From: Streptomyces sp. NRRL B-24085
GTDB lineage: Bacteria; Actinomycetota; Actinomycetes; Streptomycetales; Streptomycetaceae
Length of the DNA stretch: 64,000 bases
NCBI RefSeq assembly: GCF_001282115.1
Contig: NZ_LJBR01000040.1
Span: 1 to 64,000 of the forward strand
Reading direction: 5' to 3'
The notes under the pieces are model-generated. The model was not told the origin of the DNA and searched no databases. It saw only the letters and a program-made list of their open reading frames with translations. Below, piece after piece: positions 43,186-51,354 of this stretch (within the stretch, counting starts at the first letter, position 1; each line of letters starts with the position of its first letter). The position numbers were made by a program, and so were the translations under genes.

Positions 43186-44448
43186 GTGACGATCGGCGAC
43201 GCCGTGTTCGCATGGCTCGGAGCGGGCGCGCTGCTCGCGGCGGTGCTGCCGCGGGTGGTTGCCGGCCGGCCGCTGTCCCTTCCCCTCGTCTTCCTGGGCG
43301 GTGGCATCGGCGTGTACCTGTTGCCGCTGCCCCTGCCGGTCGTCGACCCGGTCGACGACCGGCTGATGGCGGAGCACATCACGGAAATCTGCGTGATCAT
43401 CGCCCTGATGGGTGCCGGACTGGCCCTCAACCGGCCCATGGGGTGGCGCCGATGGGCCACGACATGGCGGCTGCTGGGCGTCACGATGTCGCTGACCGTC
43501 GCCTTCACCGGCCTGACGGCCTGGTGGCTGCTGGACTGGCCGCCCGCGGCGGCACTGCTGCTGGCCGCGGTCCTGGCGCCGACCGATCCGGTGCTCGCCG
43601 CGGAGGTCCGGGTGGGCGAGCCGACCGAGGACGAGCACGACGAGGACGAGGTGCGGTTCGCCCTGACCAGCGAGGCCGGCCTGAACGACGGGCTGGCCTT
43701 CCCCCTCGTCTACGGGGCGGTCGCTCTGGTGGCCGCAGCCGGCGGCGACTGGTCCACGGACTGGATCGGCGGGTGGGCACTGAAAGACCTCGCGCTCAAG
43801 AGCGGGATCGGGCTGCTGAGCGGCTGGCTGATCGGACGCTTGCTCGGCTGGCTGTTCTTCCAGACCCGCTCACCAGCGCTGCGGTTGTCCGAGCACCGAG
43901 AGGGATTCGTGGCCCTGGGCGCCACTTTCCTGGCCTACGGCGTGACCGAGCTGCTTCATGGCTACGGTTTCCTCGCCGTGTTCGTCACCGCCTGTTCGAT
44001 CCGGGCGGAGGAACGTGCTCACGGCTTCCACAACGTCCTGCACGACTTCGTCGAACAGGTCGAGCGTCTGTTCACCGCTGTGCTGCTGTTCCTCCTGGGG
44101 GCCTTCGTCGCTCTGGGCGGTCTGGAGTCGCTGACCTGGCGAGGAATCGTCACCGGGCTCATCCTGCTGCTCGTGATCCGGCCACTGTCCGGGTGGATCG
44201 GTCTGCTCGGCAGCCGGATGCGGCACAGTGAGCGCTGGGTGACCGCTGCCTACGGCATCCGCGGCATCGGCTCCCTGTACTACCTCGCCTACGCCCTCGG
44301 GCAGCACAGCTTCCCCGTACCGGCGCGAGAGCTGTGGGCGGTCGTGACGTTCACCGTCCTCGCCTCCGTCGTCCTCCACGGAGTCACGGCCGGGCCGGTC
44401 GTGAAACGCCTGGACCGGCTACGCGGAACCACGCCTCCGCGCCCGTAG
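43186..44448 (+). CDS. Cation:proton antiporter, CPA1 (NhaP-like) family
   Basis: Membrane antiporter of 420 residues with about twelve helices. The functional helix carries LAPTDPVLAAEVRVGEP, and the conserved SEAGLNDGLAFPLVYG follows, the two signature segments of CPA1 Na+(K+)/H+ exchangers. A third block is the ERLFTAVLLFLLGAFVALGG helix and the C-terminal YGIRGIGSLYYLAYAL. A short acidic loop (EDEHDEDE) between the first two motifs is notable. The GTG at 43186 follows GGGGAG by 7 bases and is immediately before the first helix; a GTG at 43147 is an alternative. It maintains cytoplasmic pH and cation balance. Confidence 0.92.
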   Translation: MTIGDAVFAWLGAGALLAAVLPRVVAGRPLSLPLVFLGGGIGVYLLPLPLPVVDPVDDRLMAEHITEICVIIALMGAGLALNRPMGWRRWATTWRLLGVTMSLTVAFTGLTAWWLLDWPPAAALLLAAVLAPTDPVLAAEVRVGEPTEDEHDEDEVRFALTSEAGLNDGLAFPLVYGAVALVAAAGGDWSTDWIGGWALKDLALKSGIGLLSGWLIGRLLGWLFFQTRSPALRLSEHREGFVALGATFLAYGVTELLHGYGFLAVFVTACSIRAEERAHGFHNVLHDFVEQVERLFTAVLLFLLGAFVALGGLESLTWRGIVTGLILLLVIRPLSGWIGLLGSRMRHSERWVTAAYGIRGIGSLYYLAYALGQHSFPVPARELWAVVTFTVLASVVLHGVTAGPVVKRLDRLRGTTPPRP

Positions 44449-44541
44449 GACCGACGCACGACATGTCCCGCGCGGGCGGGGCCGGGCAGCCGCCCGGTCT
44501 TCGTGAGGCTTGGCACGGGGTGGGGTGGTTACTCGTCCGTC

Positions 44542-45348
44542 GTGACTGACACACGACCACTCGCTCTGATCACCGGCGCGTCCAGTGGGATCGGCCGGGA
44601 ACTCGCCCAGCAGTTCGCGTCCCACGGGTACGACCTCGTGGTGAACGCCGAGGACGAGTCGCTGGAGTCCGCCGCCCGGAGCCTCCGGGAGTCGGGCGCC
44701 GAGGTCCGCGCGGTGCGGGCCGACCTGAGGACCAACGAGGGACGGTTCCGGCTGCTGGACGCGCTCGACGGACTCACGGTCGACGTCGCCGTCCTGAACG
44801 CCGGGGTGGGCCGGGGCGGTGCCTTCGTGGACACCGACCTCGCCGACGACCAGGAGGTCATCGACCTCAACGTCACCGCGACCGTACGGCTGGCCAAGCC
44901 GCTGCTGCGGGCCATGGTGACGCGCGGAGCAGGGCGGCTCGCCTTCACCTCGTCCGTGGCCTCGGAGATGCCCGGTCCCTTCCAGCCCGTCTACAACGCG
45001 TCCAAGTCGTTCGTGCAGTCCTTCGCCCAGGCACTGGCCGAAGAGGTGGAGGACACCGGCGTGACGATCACCTCCTTCATGCCGGGCCCGACGGACACGG
45101 ACTTCTTCGAGCGGGCGGGCATGGCGGACGACACCCGCATCGGGACCATGAAGAAGGACGATCCCGCACAGGTGGCCGAGCAGGCCTTCGAGGCGATCGT
45201 GAAGGGCCGGAGCAAGGCCCTGACCGGATCACTGAAGACCAAGGCCCAGGGCCTGGCAGGGAAGGTGCTGCCCGACGGTCTCAAGGCGGCGGCCCACCGG
45301 CGGCTGGCCGAGCCGGAGACGGGCAAGGCCCCAGACGAGACGGAATGA
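44542..45348 (+). CDS. Short-chain dehydrogenase/reductase
   Basis: SDR of 268 residues with TGASSGIG near residue 10, the NAG motif in VAVLNAGVG, catalytic Ser in FTSSVASE and the active-site Tyr/Lys in YNASKSF. The C-terminal part has FMPGPTDTDFFERAGM and a basic tail, as in the DltE-like/oxidoreductase group common in actinobacteria. The GTG at 44542 is preferred to the GTG at 44503 because the Rossmann fold starts directly afterwards; no Shine-Dalgarno sequence is visible, and TTGGCA/TTACTC boxes upstream would permit a leaderless message. Substrate unknown. Confidence 0.88.
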   Translation: MTDTRPLALITGASSGIGRELAQQFASHGYDLVVNAEDESLESAARSLRESGAEVRAVRADLRTNEGRFRLLDALDGLTVDVAVLNAGVGRGGAFVDTDLADDQEVIDLNVTATVRLAKPLLRAMVTRGAGRLAFTSSVASEMPGPFQPVYNASKSFVQSFAQALAEEVEDTGVTITSFMPGPTDTDFFERAGMADDTRIGTMKKDDPAQVAEQAFEAIVKGRSKALTGSLKTKAQGLAGKVLPDGLKAAAHRRLAEPETGKAPDETE

Positions 45349-45558
45349 GACTGAGGCAGCCGTCGCCGACGGGGGCCTCGCAACGAGCCCCGCGGGTCCG
45401 CGGAGGGCGGCCGGGTCACCCATGTGACCGAGGTGGTGAGGCGCTCGGAGGCGAAGCCACGCGGTGGGCGTTGCGCCGGACGTTTCAAAGGGAGCCTGTG
45501 CGCTACCCGTCTGATCGACAAGCGTTCCGACGCGCAGACGAAGCGAGGAGGAGAGCCG

Positions 45559-45750
45559 ATGTCAAATCCACAACAGCCCGAGCTGCGGCGCAGTGACAAG
45601 GGGGCTGGAACTCCCCAGGACAGCCAGTCCCGCAAGGCGGCGCAGTCCACCCATGAGGGCGGTCATGCCCATGGCACGGACCGCGGGGACAAGGGCGGAG
45701 GCAGGGGAGGCGGCACCCCTCCTGAGCAGAAGCCGGACCACCCGGCCTGA
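45559..45750 (+). CDS. Small hydrophilic protein
   Basis: Protein of 63 residues, strongly hydrophilic, rich in Gly, Gln, Ser, Lys and His, without hydrophobic core (RSDKGAGTPQDSQSRKAAQS). It is probably intrinsically disordered, resembling stress-induced hydrophilins by composition only. A very strong ribosome binding site, GAGGAGGAG, lies 6-14 bases before the ATG, and the gene is followed after 34 bases by another tiny gene, so it is likely real. A GTTTC...GCTACC pair upstream (about 45489-45515) is only a poor sigma-B-like match. Family not recognised. Confidence 0.65.
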   Translation: MSNPQQPELRRSDKGAGTPQDSQSRKAAQSTHEGGHAHGTDRGDKGGGRGGGTPPEQKPDHPA

Positions 45751-45784
45751 CCTCGCCCCGTGAACGAATGAGCAAGGAGGTCCC

Positions 45785-45952
45785 GTGACCTTTCCGGAGG
45801 AGAACCGTCCGAAGACGACGTCCACCGACCACGTCATCGAGACGCCGGACGAGAAGACGTCGCCGCACGGCGACGGTGCCACCGGGCGCACCCTGCGCGA
45901 GGCGCTGGAGGAGGCTGGAATCAGCCCGGACGACGTGCGCGCCGAAAGCTGA
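45785..45952 (+). CDS. Small acidic protein
   Basis: Short gene of 55 codons reading VTFPEENRPKTTSTDH, then VIETPDEKTSPHGDGATG, then RTLREALEEAGISPDDVRAES. AAGGAGG lies 5-11 bases upstream of the GTG start, an almost ideal site. The end of the protein resembles a short amphipathic helix followed by an acidic tail, and the first part is probably disordered. It lies 34 bases after the previous small gene and probably shares its transcript. A hairpin follows 18 bases after the stop. Function unknown. Confidence 0.6.
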   Translation: MTFPEENRPKTTSTDHVIETPDEKTSPHGDGATGRTLREALEEAGISPDDVRAES

Positions 45953-45970
45953 CGTCGTCGGCGAAGGGCC

Positions 45971-46013
45971 GGCCCCGGCGGATGCCCGTGTCACGCGGAT
46001 CATCGCCGGGGCC
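45971..46013. terminator. Hairpin between convergent genes
   Basis: GGCCCCGGCG (45971-45980) and CGCCGGGGCC (46004-46013) form a perfect 10-bp stem with a 23-base loop between the small acidic gene and the convergent tannase gene. It may terminate both transcripts. The long loop lowers the confidence. Confidence 0.45.
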
Positions 46014-46058
46014 CAGGTCTGTGGGTGAGGGCCTGATGCCGCAGTGCTGCGTGGGGTC

Positions 46059-47840
46059 CTATCCCTTGTGGTGGGCGGTGAGGGGGTCGCCGGCCTTGTC
46101 GACGGCTTCGGCGATCCAGGCCATGGCCTCGGGCACGTCGTAGTTCCCGGCGTGCGGCTGGTTCCAGGCCAGCCGGTAGTCGAGGTTCCTGACCTGGGGG
46201 TCCGCGGCGAGGGCGCGGTCGAGGTTGACCGAGACGGTGAACGCGGTGTCACGGTCGCGGGTGCCGTGGCGGACGTACCAGTTCGGTGCGGCGTCGGCGC
46301 TGGTCCCGATGAAGTCCATCGGGTTGATCAGGTGGACCTGGTCGTCCACGGTGGTGGTCTTCTTCGCGGTGTACTGCTTCCAGGTGAGCCCGGTGTCGTC
46401 GAGGCCGCTTCCGTCACCGGCGACGTCGTTGTGGTTCCAGCTGTACTCGGTGTAGTTCATGTACCGCTGGCTGGGCGGGCCGAAGAGGTCGGTCTCGGTG
46501 CCGCTGGTGGTGTTCCCGTTGACGCCCACGGCGTCGAAGGCGGGAGTCGTCTTGAGAGGGGCCTGGGTGGCGACGAAGGCGAGGTAGTTCGCCATGTCGA
46601 CCGAGCGCACCTTGCCGGTGGCGGTGTCGACGTCGATCCAGTTGTTGACGTACGACTTGGTGGAGCCACCCGAAGTGATCTCGAAGGTGCCGCCCAGCGG
46701 TGGGATCGTGTGCGCGGGGTCGGCCTTCAGATAGGTCTCGGCGGAACGGGCGACCTCGTTCTCGATGGTGTCGAGGAGGGCGGCCGCGGTGAGCCGGGAG
46801 CCGTCGGCATTGCGCAGTCCGAGGCCCTTCTCGTACGCCGCGAACCGCTCCGCGATCGCTGTCGCGTCGGCGGGCGAGGGGTTGGAGCCGGTGGCGTCAC
46901 GCGTACCGAGGACGTTGTACAGCCACTCGTAGGCGATGTCGGCGTTGCCGAGGTCGGTGATGGGGCAGTAGGCGTTGACGGCGAAGACGTCGTCACGCAG
47001 GGTGCTGCGGCCCTGGGCGTCGACACCGGCGGCGCCGATCGCGGCGAGGTAGGGGTTGTACTCGGCGCTGTTCCCCGAGGCGCCCAGAATGGACACCAGC
47101 GCGCCGCCGCCGCTGGTCCCGTTGATCACGATTCGCTCGGCACTGCCGGGCATCGCGGCGTCGTTGAGGCGCAGGTAGCGGACGGCCGCCTTGGCGTCGA
47201 CCACGGCGGCGGGCGCCTTGCCGGGGGCCGAACCGTCGGCGCCGACCAGTCCGCGGCTTCGGTTGGCGACGTCGACGAAGACGTAGCCCGCCTTCAGCGC
47301 GGCACCGACGTTGCTGGTGGCGCTGTTGTACGACGTGCCCGCCGTGACGCTCGCCCGTATGTAGCTGGCCTTCCAGCCGCTGTTGTTGACCGCGAAGTAG
47401 ATCGGGGTGCGCTGGTCGCCGAAGGCGCTCTCGGGCACGAAGACGTTCATGCTCTGGTATCCGCAGGCGGTGTTCGGGATCGTGGTGCTGCCGCCGCCGG
47501 GCCCGCTGGGCTGCTGGGCCGCTGCCGCCACCGGGTTGGCGACGTAGCAGAGTTCCTTGTACCAGCGCACGTGCACCGGCCGGCCGTCCACGGTGACGGT
47601 GATCGTCGTGTACGCGGCCGAGTGGAAGTCGAGCGCGGCATCCTGCGGGTCCACCGAATGCCCGTGGCGGACGTTGGGTGCCGCTGCGGCGACGGAGGTC
47701 GGTACCGCGATCGCCGTGAGCACCAGTGACCCCGCGAGCGCCATCGTTCCCAGCAGGCGACCGCGGGGCGCGGGGAGTTGTGGGCCCGCCGCCGGGTGAG
47801 TCATCACGTCACGTCGGTCAGTCGCAGAGAGCCTTTGCAT
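46059..47840 (-). CDS. Secreted subtype-B tannase-like esterase
   Basis: Secreted alpha/beta-hydrolase of 593 residues. After the signal peptide (GTMALAGSLVLTAIAVPTSV AAA-type) the mature protein shows the nucleophile elbow GTSGGGALVSILG, an oxyanion-forming IYFAVNNSGW block, and a C-terminal catalytic His in NQPHAGNYD. Sequence organisation fits subtype-B bacterial tannases, which hydrolyse gallate or related phenolic esters. The ATG at 47840 follows GGGGAGACGC; an upstream start at 47864 is less likely. A perfect ATTGTTAACAAT palindrome lies 71 bases upstream. In its context it may degrade plant polyphenols. Confidence 0.82.
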   Translation of the reverse strand: MQRLSATDRRDVMTHPAAGPQLPAPRGRLLGTMALAGSLVLTAIAVPTSVAAAAPNVRHGHSVDPQDAALDFHSAAYTTITVTVDGRPVHVRWYKELCYVANPVAAAAQQPSGPGGGSTTIPNTACGYQSMNVFVPESAFGDQRTPIYFAVNNSGWKASYIRASVTAGTSYNSATSNVGAALKAGYVFVDVANRSRGLVGADGSAPGKAPAAVVDAKAAVRYLRLNDAAMPGSAERIVINGTSGGGALVSILGASGNSAEYNPYLAAIGAAGVDAQGRSTLRDDVFAVNAYCPITDLGNADIAYEWLYNVLGTRDATGSNPSPADATAIAERFAAYEKGLGLRNADGSRLTAAALLDTIENEVARSAETYLKADPAHTIPPLGGTFEITSGGSTKSYVNNWIDVDTATGKVRSVDMANYLAFVATQAPLKTTPAFDAVGVNGNTTSGTETDLFGPPSQRYMNYTEYSWNHNDVAGDGSGLDDTGLTWKQYTAKKTTTVDDQVHLINPMDFIGTSADAAPNWYVRHGTRDRDTAFTVSVNLDRALAADPQVRNLDYRLAWNQPHAGNYDVPEAMAWIAEAVDKAGDPLTAHHKG

Positions 47841-47910
47841 GCGTCTCCCCTCATCGAGCACCAAGTGCTTCGCTCAGGCCCCGGGTCCGAGGCGTGACGC
47901 ACGCTACAAG

Positions 47911-47922
47911 ATTGTTAACAAT
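47911..47922. promoter_or_regulatory. Palindrome upstream of tannase gene
   Basis: ATTGTTAACAAT is a perfect 12-bp palindrome in an A/T-rich island 71-82 bases upstream of the leftward tannase start. It is suitable for a repressor such as a MarR, GntR or LacI-type protein, none of which is adjacent. Confidence 0.4.
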
Positions 47923-48095
47923 AAGCCCAGCGATATTGCAGACATTCCATGCGGGGTGCGGGGACCCCAAGTCGTGGCTGCGCTCAGGGGTGTACGTCTG
48001 TGTGTCGGTGACCCTGTCGAACCGCGACTGTGCCTCCGGCGCACCGCGGTCGCCGCGGCCTCGGGTGGGCCACGGCGACCGCGGTGTCGGCGTCG

Positions 48096-49376
48096 TCATG
48101 CCTGGGGAACGCCCGCGGCGACGGGTGCGCGGGTGGCGCGCAGGCGCTGGGCGAGCAGGGCGAGGGCGCACAGGGCGGCGACTGTCGCCGCGTAGGTGAC
48201 GAAGGTGTCCTTGAGGCCGGCGTGCGTGGCGGCGATGCCGGCGATCACGGCCGGGATGCTGAAGGCCAGGTAGGAGATGACGAAGGCGACGGAGAGCAGT
48301 TCGCTGCGTTCGGCGGGGCGGGCTATGCGGGCCAGGGTGCCGAAGCTGGCGAGGGCGGAGCCGCCGAAGCCGACGCCCGCGATCGCGGTGCCGAGCGCGG
48401 CCGTGGTCAGGGAGTGTTCCTCCACGCCGGTCAGGGCGACGGCCGTGCCGACGAGGAGCAGGGTCGCGCTGACGGCGAGGGTCCGTCCGACGGGCCAGCC
48501 GCGCAGGGCGAGGGCGGTGAGGAAGGCCGGGCCGGTGAGGAGGGTGACCACGAGTCCGCCGACGACGTGGCTGGAGAGGCCGAAGAGGCCGACGGCGACG
48601 GACGGACCGAGGGAGAGGTAGAGGCCGCCGAGCGCCCAGCTCGCGATGAGGATCGGGACCAGGCTCAGCAGGTCGGCCCGCAGGTGGGGGGCGATGCGCA
48701 GACGGGGCTGGAGCGAACGGGCGGCGCCGGGGCGGCGCAGCGAGGTCTCGGGCAGGGCCGACAGGAGGGCGCCGGCCACCACGAGGGCGGTGAGCAGCAG
48801 CACGTAGACGAGGCGGGTGGGGTGCGGCCCGTACTCGATGAGGAGCCCGCATCCGAGGGAGCCGAGTCCCAGTCCGAACGTGGGTGCGGTGCCGGTGACG
48901 AGGCCCGCCCGGTGGGGGGCGTGTGTGGGGTTGAGGTCGGACAGGGCGGCGCCGAGCGTGGTCATGGCGGCCCCGGTGGCGATGCCCTGGATGAGGCGTG
49001 CGGTCAGCAGCAGGCCGACGTTGCCCGCGGTGAGGAACAGGACCATCGAGGCGGCTTCGAGGGCGATTGCGCCCAGCAGGACCGGGCGGCGGCCGAGGTG
49101 ATCGGAAAGGGCGCCGAGGACGAGCAGGGCCGCGATCATGCCGAGTACGTAGACGGCGAAGACCGTGGTGAGGGTGGTGGGGGAGAAGTGCCACTGCTGC
49201 TGGTAGACGACGTAGAGCGGGGAGGGGGCGCTGGAGGCGGCCATGAACAGGACGAAGACCACCGCGAGGGAGGCGAAGGCGACGGGACGGCTCAGCCGTC
49301 GCCTCTCCCGCGGTGGTGCCACGCGGTCGGTGGGCGGCGGGAAGGTCTGGAGCTGGGACGGGGCGGGACCGGACAC
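48096..49376 (-). CDS. MFS transporter
   Basis: Twelve-helix exporter of 426 residues. Motif A is LGALSDHLGRRPVLLG, and helix 1 begins PVAFASLAVVFVLFMAASSA. The Pro/Arg-rich N-terminus is cytoplasmic. The GTG start at 49376 is 76 bases from the divergent TetR gene, and a large inverted repeat lies between. This gene-pair arrangement is the usual one for a drug efflux pump and its repressor. Substrate unknown. Confidence 0.9.
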   Translation of the reverse strand: MSGPAPSQLQTFPPPTDRVAPPRERRRLSRPVAFASLAVVFVLFMAASSAPSPLYVVYQQQWHFSPTTLTTVFAVYVLGMIAALLVLGALSDHLGRRPVLLGAIALEAASMVLFLTAGNVGLLLTARLIQGIATGAAMTTLGAALSDLNPTHAPHRAGLVTGTAPTFGLGLGSLGCGLLIEYGPHPTRLVYVLLLTALVVAGALLSALPETSLRRPGAARSLQPRLRIAPHLRADLLSLVPILIASWALGGLYLSLGPSVAVGLFGLSSHVVGGLVVTLLTGPAFLTALALRGWPVGRTLAVSATLLLVGTAVALTGVEEHSLTTAALGTAIAGVGFGGSALASFGTLARIARPAERSELLSVAFVISYLAFSIPAVIAGIAATHAGLKDTFVTYAATVAALCALALLAQRLRATRAPVAAGVPQA

Positions 49377-49391
49377 GACGCGACTCCAAAA

Positions 49392-49440
49392 GCAGTGATC
49401 GATGCGTTTAGGACGCTACCACTAACGCAACGATCAGTGC
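49392..49440. promoter_or_regulatory. Imperfect inverted repeat between MFS and TetR genes
   Basis: GCAGTGATCGATGCGTTTAG (49392-49411) and CTAACGCAACGATCAGTGC (49422-49440) are inverted copies differing at only three positions, separated by ten bases. The structure fills most of the 76-base divergent spacer and is a likely TetR operator pair covering both promoters. Confidence 0.6.
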
Positions 49441-49452
49441 GATAATTTCCCC

Positions 49453-50019
49453 ATGGCTGAATCGTCGACCCAGGTACGTCCCGGCGGCCGCTCCGCGAAG
49501 GTGCGGGCGGCCGTCCACCGCGCCGTCGCGGAACTCCTCGCCGAGGAGGAAGCAGAGACCCTGACCCTGCCCGCCGTCGCCGCGCGCGCCGGCGTCCACC
49601 CCACCACCCTCTACCGGCGCTGGGGGTCCACCGCTCAGCTCCTCAACGACGTCGCCACCAGCCGCTTCTCCGACGACCTGGTCGTCCCCGACTCCGGCTC
49701 ACTCGCCGGCGATCTCCAGCGCTGGCTCGCCGACGTGGCCACCGACGTCGCCGACCCGGACACCCTCGCCCTCATGCGGGCGACCATCGGCTCCGGCCCG
49801 GCAGGCGGCTGCGCGTGCGTAGAGGACCGCCACCGCCAGCTCCGCGCGATCATCCGGCGCGAACAGGACCGCGGAGGGAAGGCACTCGACGTGGAGAGCG
49901 CCGCGGACTTCCTCCTCGGCCCCCTGTACTACCGCGCCGTCTTCACCCCCGAGCCCGCCTCCGCCGACTGGGCCCGCACCCTGGTGTCCACCTATCTGGC
50001 GACGCTCCGGACGCCCTGA
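49453..50019 (+). CDS. TetR/AcrR-family repressor
   Basis: Regulator of 188 residues with the TetR helix-turn-helix LTLPAVAARAGVHPTTLYRR and a helical C-terminal domain (TetR_C_11-like). It is divergent from an MFS exporter gene with an extended inverted repeat between them, so it is very probably the local repressor of that exporter. The ATG at 49453 lacks a clear Shine-Dalgarno sequence, but GATAAT at 49441-49446 is a good -10 box only 6 bases upstream, which suggests a leaderless transcript. Confidence 0.92.
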   Translation: MAESSTQVRPGGRSAKVRAAVHRAVAELLAEEEAETLTLPAVAARAGVHPTTLYRRWGSTAQLLNDVATSRFSDDLVVPDSGSLAGDLQRWLADVATDVADPDTLALMRATIGSGPAGGCACVEDRHRQLRAIIRREQDRGGKALDVESAADFLLGPLYYRAVFTPEPASADWARTLVSTYLATLRTP

Positions 50020-50238
50020 ACCGCACACCGGCCGCGAAGGCACATCCGGTCACGTCCACAGCAGTGGTGTGTCGGCGGCCGCCCGCTGATCTTGTCTGGG
50101 GGCCACGCCGGCGGCGGATCGCCGCATCCAAGTGGGGTGCGGTTGCGGGGAACATTGCTTTCAGCGCATCGACGGCGTGCCGCAACCAGCCGGGACGGCG
50201 CCGGCGCCGATGTCCGTCCCTCCTCCAGGAGCAGCCAC

Positions 50239-51096
50239 ATGAACCGACGTACCCGCCTGGCTCTTGCATTGGCCCTGATCGGAATGCTGGGCGGATGCGG
50301 TTCCGCTGTGGACGGAGATTCCTCCGGGACCGGAGAAAAGCCGTTCTGGCAGGCCGAGTTCGACGGAGCGTCGGCCACTCGTCCGTCGGCAAGGTTCTGG
50401 AACACCGAGATCGGGAACCGGGACGCCGAGGGGTGGGGCAACAACGAACTCCAGTACTACACGGACGACTCGTCCAACTCGGCCCTCGACGGTGACGGGC
50501 ACCTCTTGATCTCCGCACGGCCTGCCCCGGCCGGATCCGAACTGCCCTGTCACACACGGCGCTTCTGCCCGTGGACATCGGCCCGCCTCACCACGGAGGG
50601 AAAGGTTTCGCTCACCCGGGGAAGAGCGGAGGTCCGAGCGAAACTGCCCACTGGCACGGGATTGCTGCCCGCGGTGTGGATGCTGGGCAACAACGGAGTC
50701 GAGTGGCCAGGGCAGGGCGAGATCGACATCTGCGAGGTGGTCGGCGGAGAACCTCAAACGGTGTACGGCACCGCGCACGGACCGACCTACTACAACGACA
50801 ACGGGATCGGTGGCTCCACCACTCTCCCTGCCGACGCGTCGCAGGCGTTCCACGTCTACGCCGTCGACAAGCAGCCGCACCGCATCACGTGGTCCGTCGA
50901 CGGAAAGCCGTACTTCACGTTGACCCCGTCGCAGGTGCCGCGACCTCGCGACTGGGTCTTCGAACAGGACATGCATCTGCTGCTCAACGTCGCTGTAGGA
51001 GGCGATTGGCCTGGCCCTCCCGGCGCGTCGACGCCGTCGCCCGCGACGATGACGGTCGACTACGTGCGCTTCTACGGCGAGGGCCACAGCGGATGA
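50239..51096 (+). CDS. GH16 glycoside hydrolase lipoprotein
   Basis: Surface lipoprotein of 285 residues. The signal peptide ends in lipobox MLGGC with the lipidated cysteine at residue 20. The catalytic centre is GEIDICEVVG, with nucleophile E161, assisting D163 and acid/base E166; the Cys inside the motif is unusual. GH16 enzymes cleave beta-1,3(1,4)-glucans, laminarin, agarose or related polymers; FWNTEIGNRDAEGWGNNELQ (53-72) and YYTDDSSNS resemble laminarinases. The ATG at 50239 follows AGGAG by 7 bases. It follows the TetR gene by 219 bases and precedes a decayed transposase. Confidence 0.9.
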   Translation: MNRRTRLALALALIGMLGGCGSAVDGDSSGTGEKPFWQAEFDGASATRPSARFWNTEIGNRDAEGWGNNELQYYTDDSSNSALDGDGHLLISARPAPAGSELPCHTRRFCPWTSARLTTEGKVSLTRGRAEVRAKLPTGTGLLPAVWMLGNNGVEWPGQGEIDICEVVGGEPQTVYGTAHGPTYYNDNGIGGSTTLPADASQAFHVYAVDKQPHRITWSVDGKPYFTLTPSQVPRPRDWVFEQDMHLLLNVAVGGDWPGPPGASTPSPATMTVDYVRFYGEGHSG

Positions 51097-51354
51097 GAGT
51101 CCGCAGCCGGCCACGCGACTGCCCTCGCGCCGGGCACGCTGTGGAGTCGGGGGAGTTTGCACCGCGGCCTTCGCTCTCGGAGCGCAGGCTGAAGCAGATC
51201 GGGGAATGTTCGGTGGGGCCGGCCCGTTCGGCGCAACTCCCCACTGTTCAGCCGCCGTTGCCACGCGGCGCCCTTGCTGGCGTCTACAGCCACGAGCGGG
51301 GCGAGGAGTCCTTGAGCTTGTCGCTTAAGGTCCAGCGTCGAACGCGGCTCGAAC

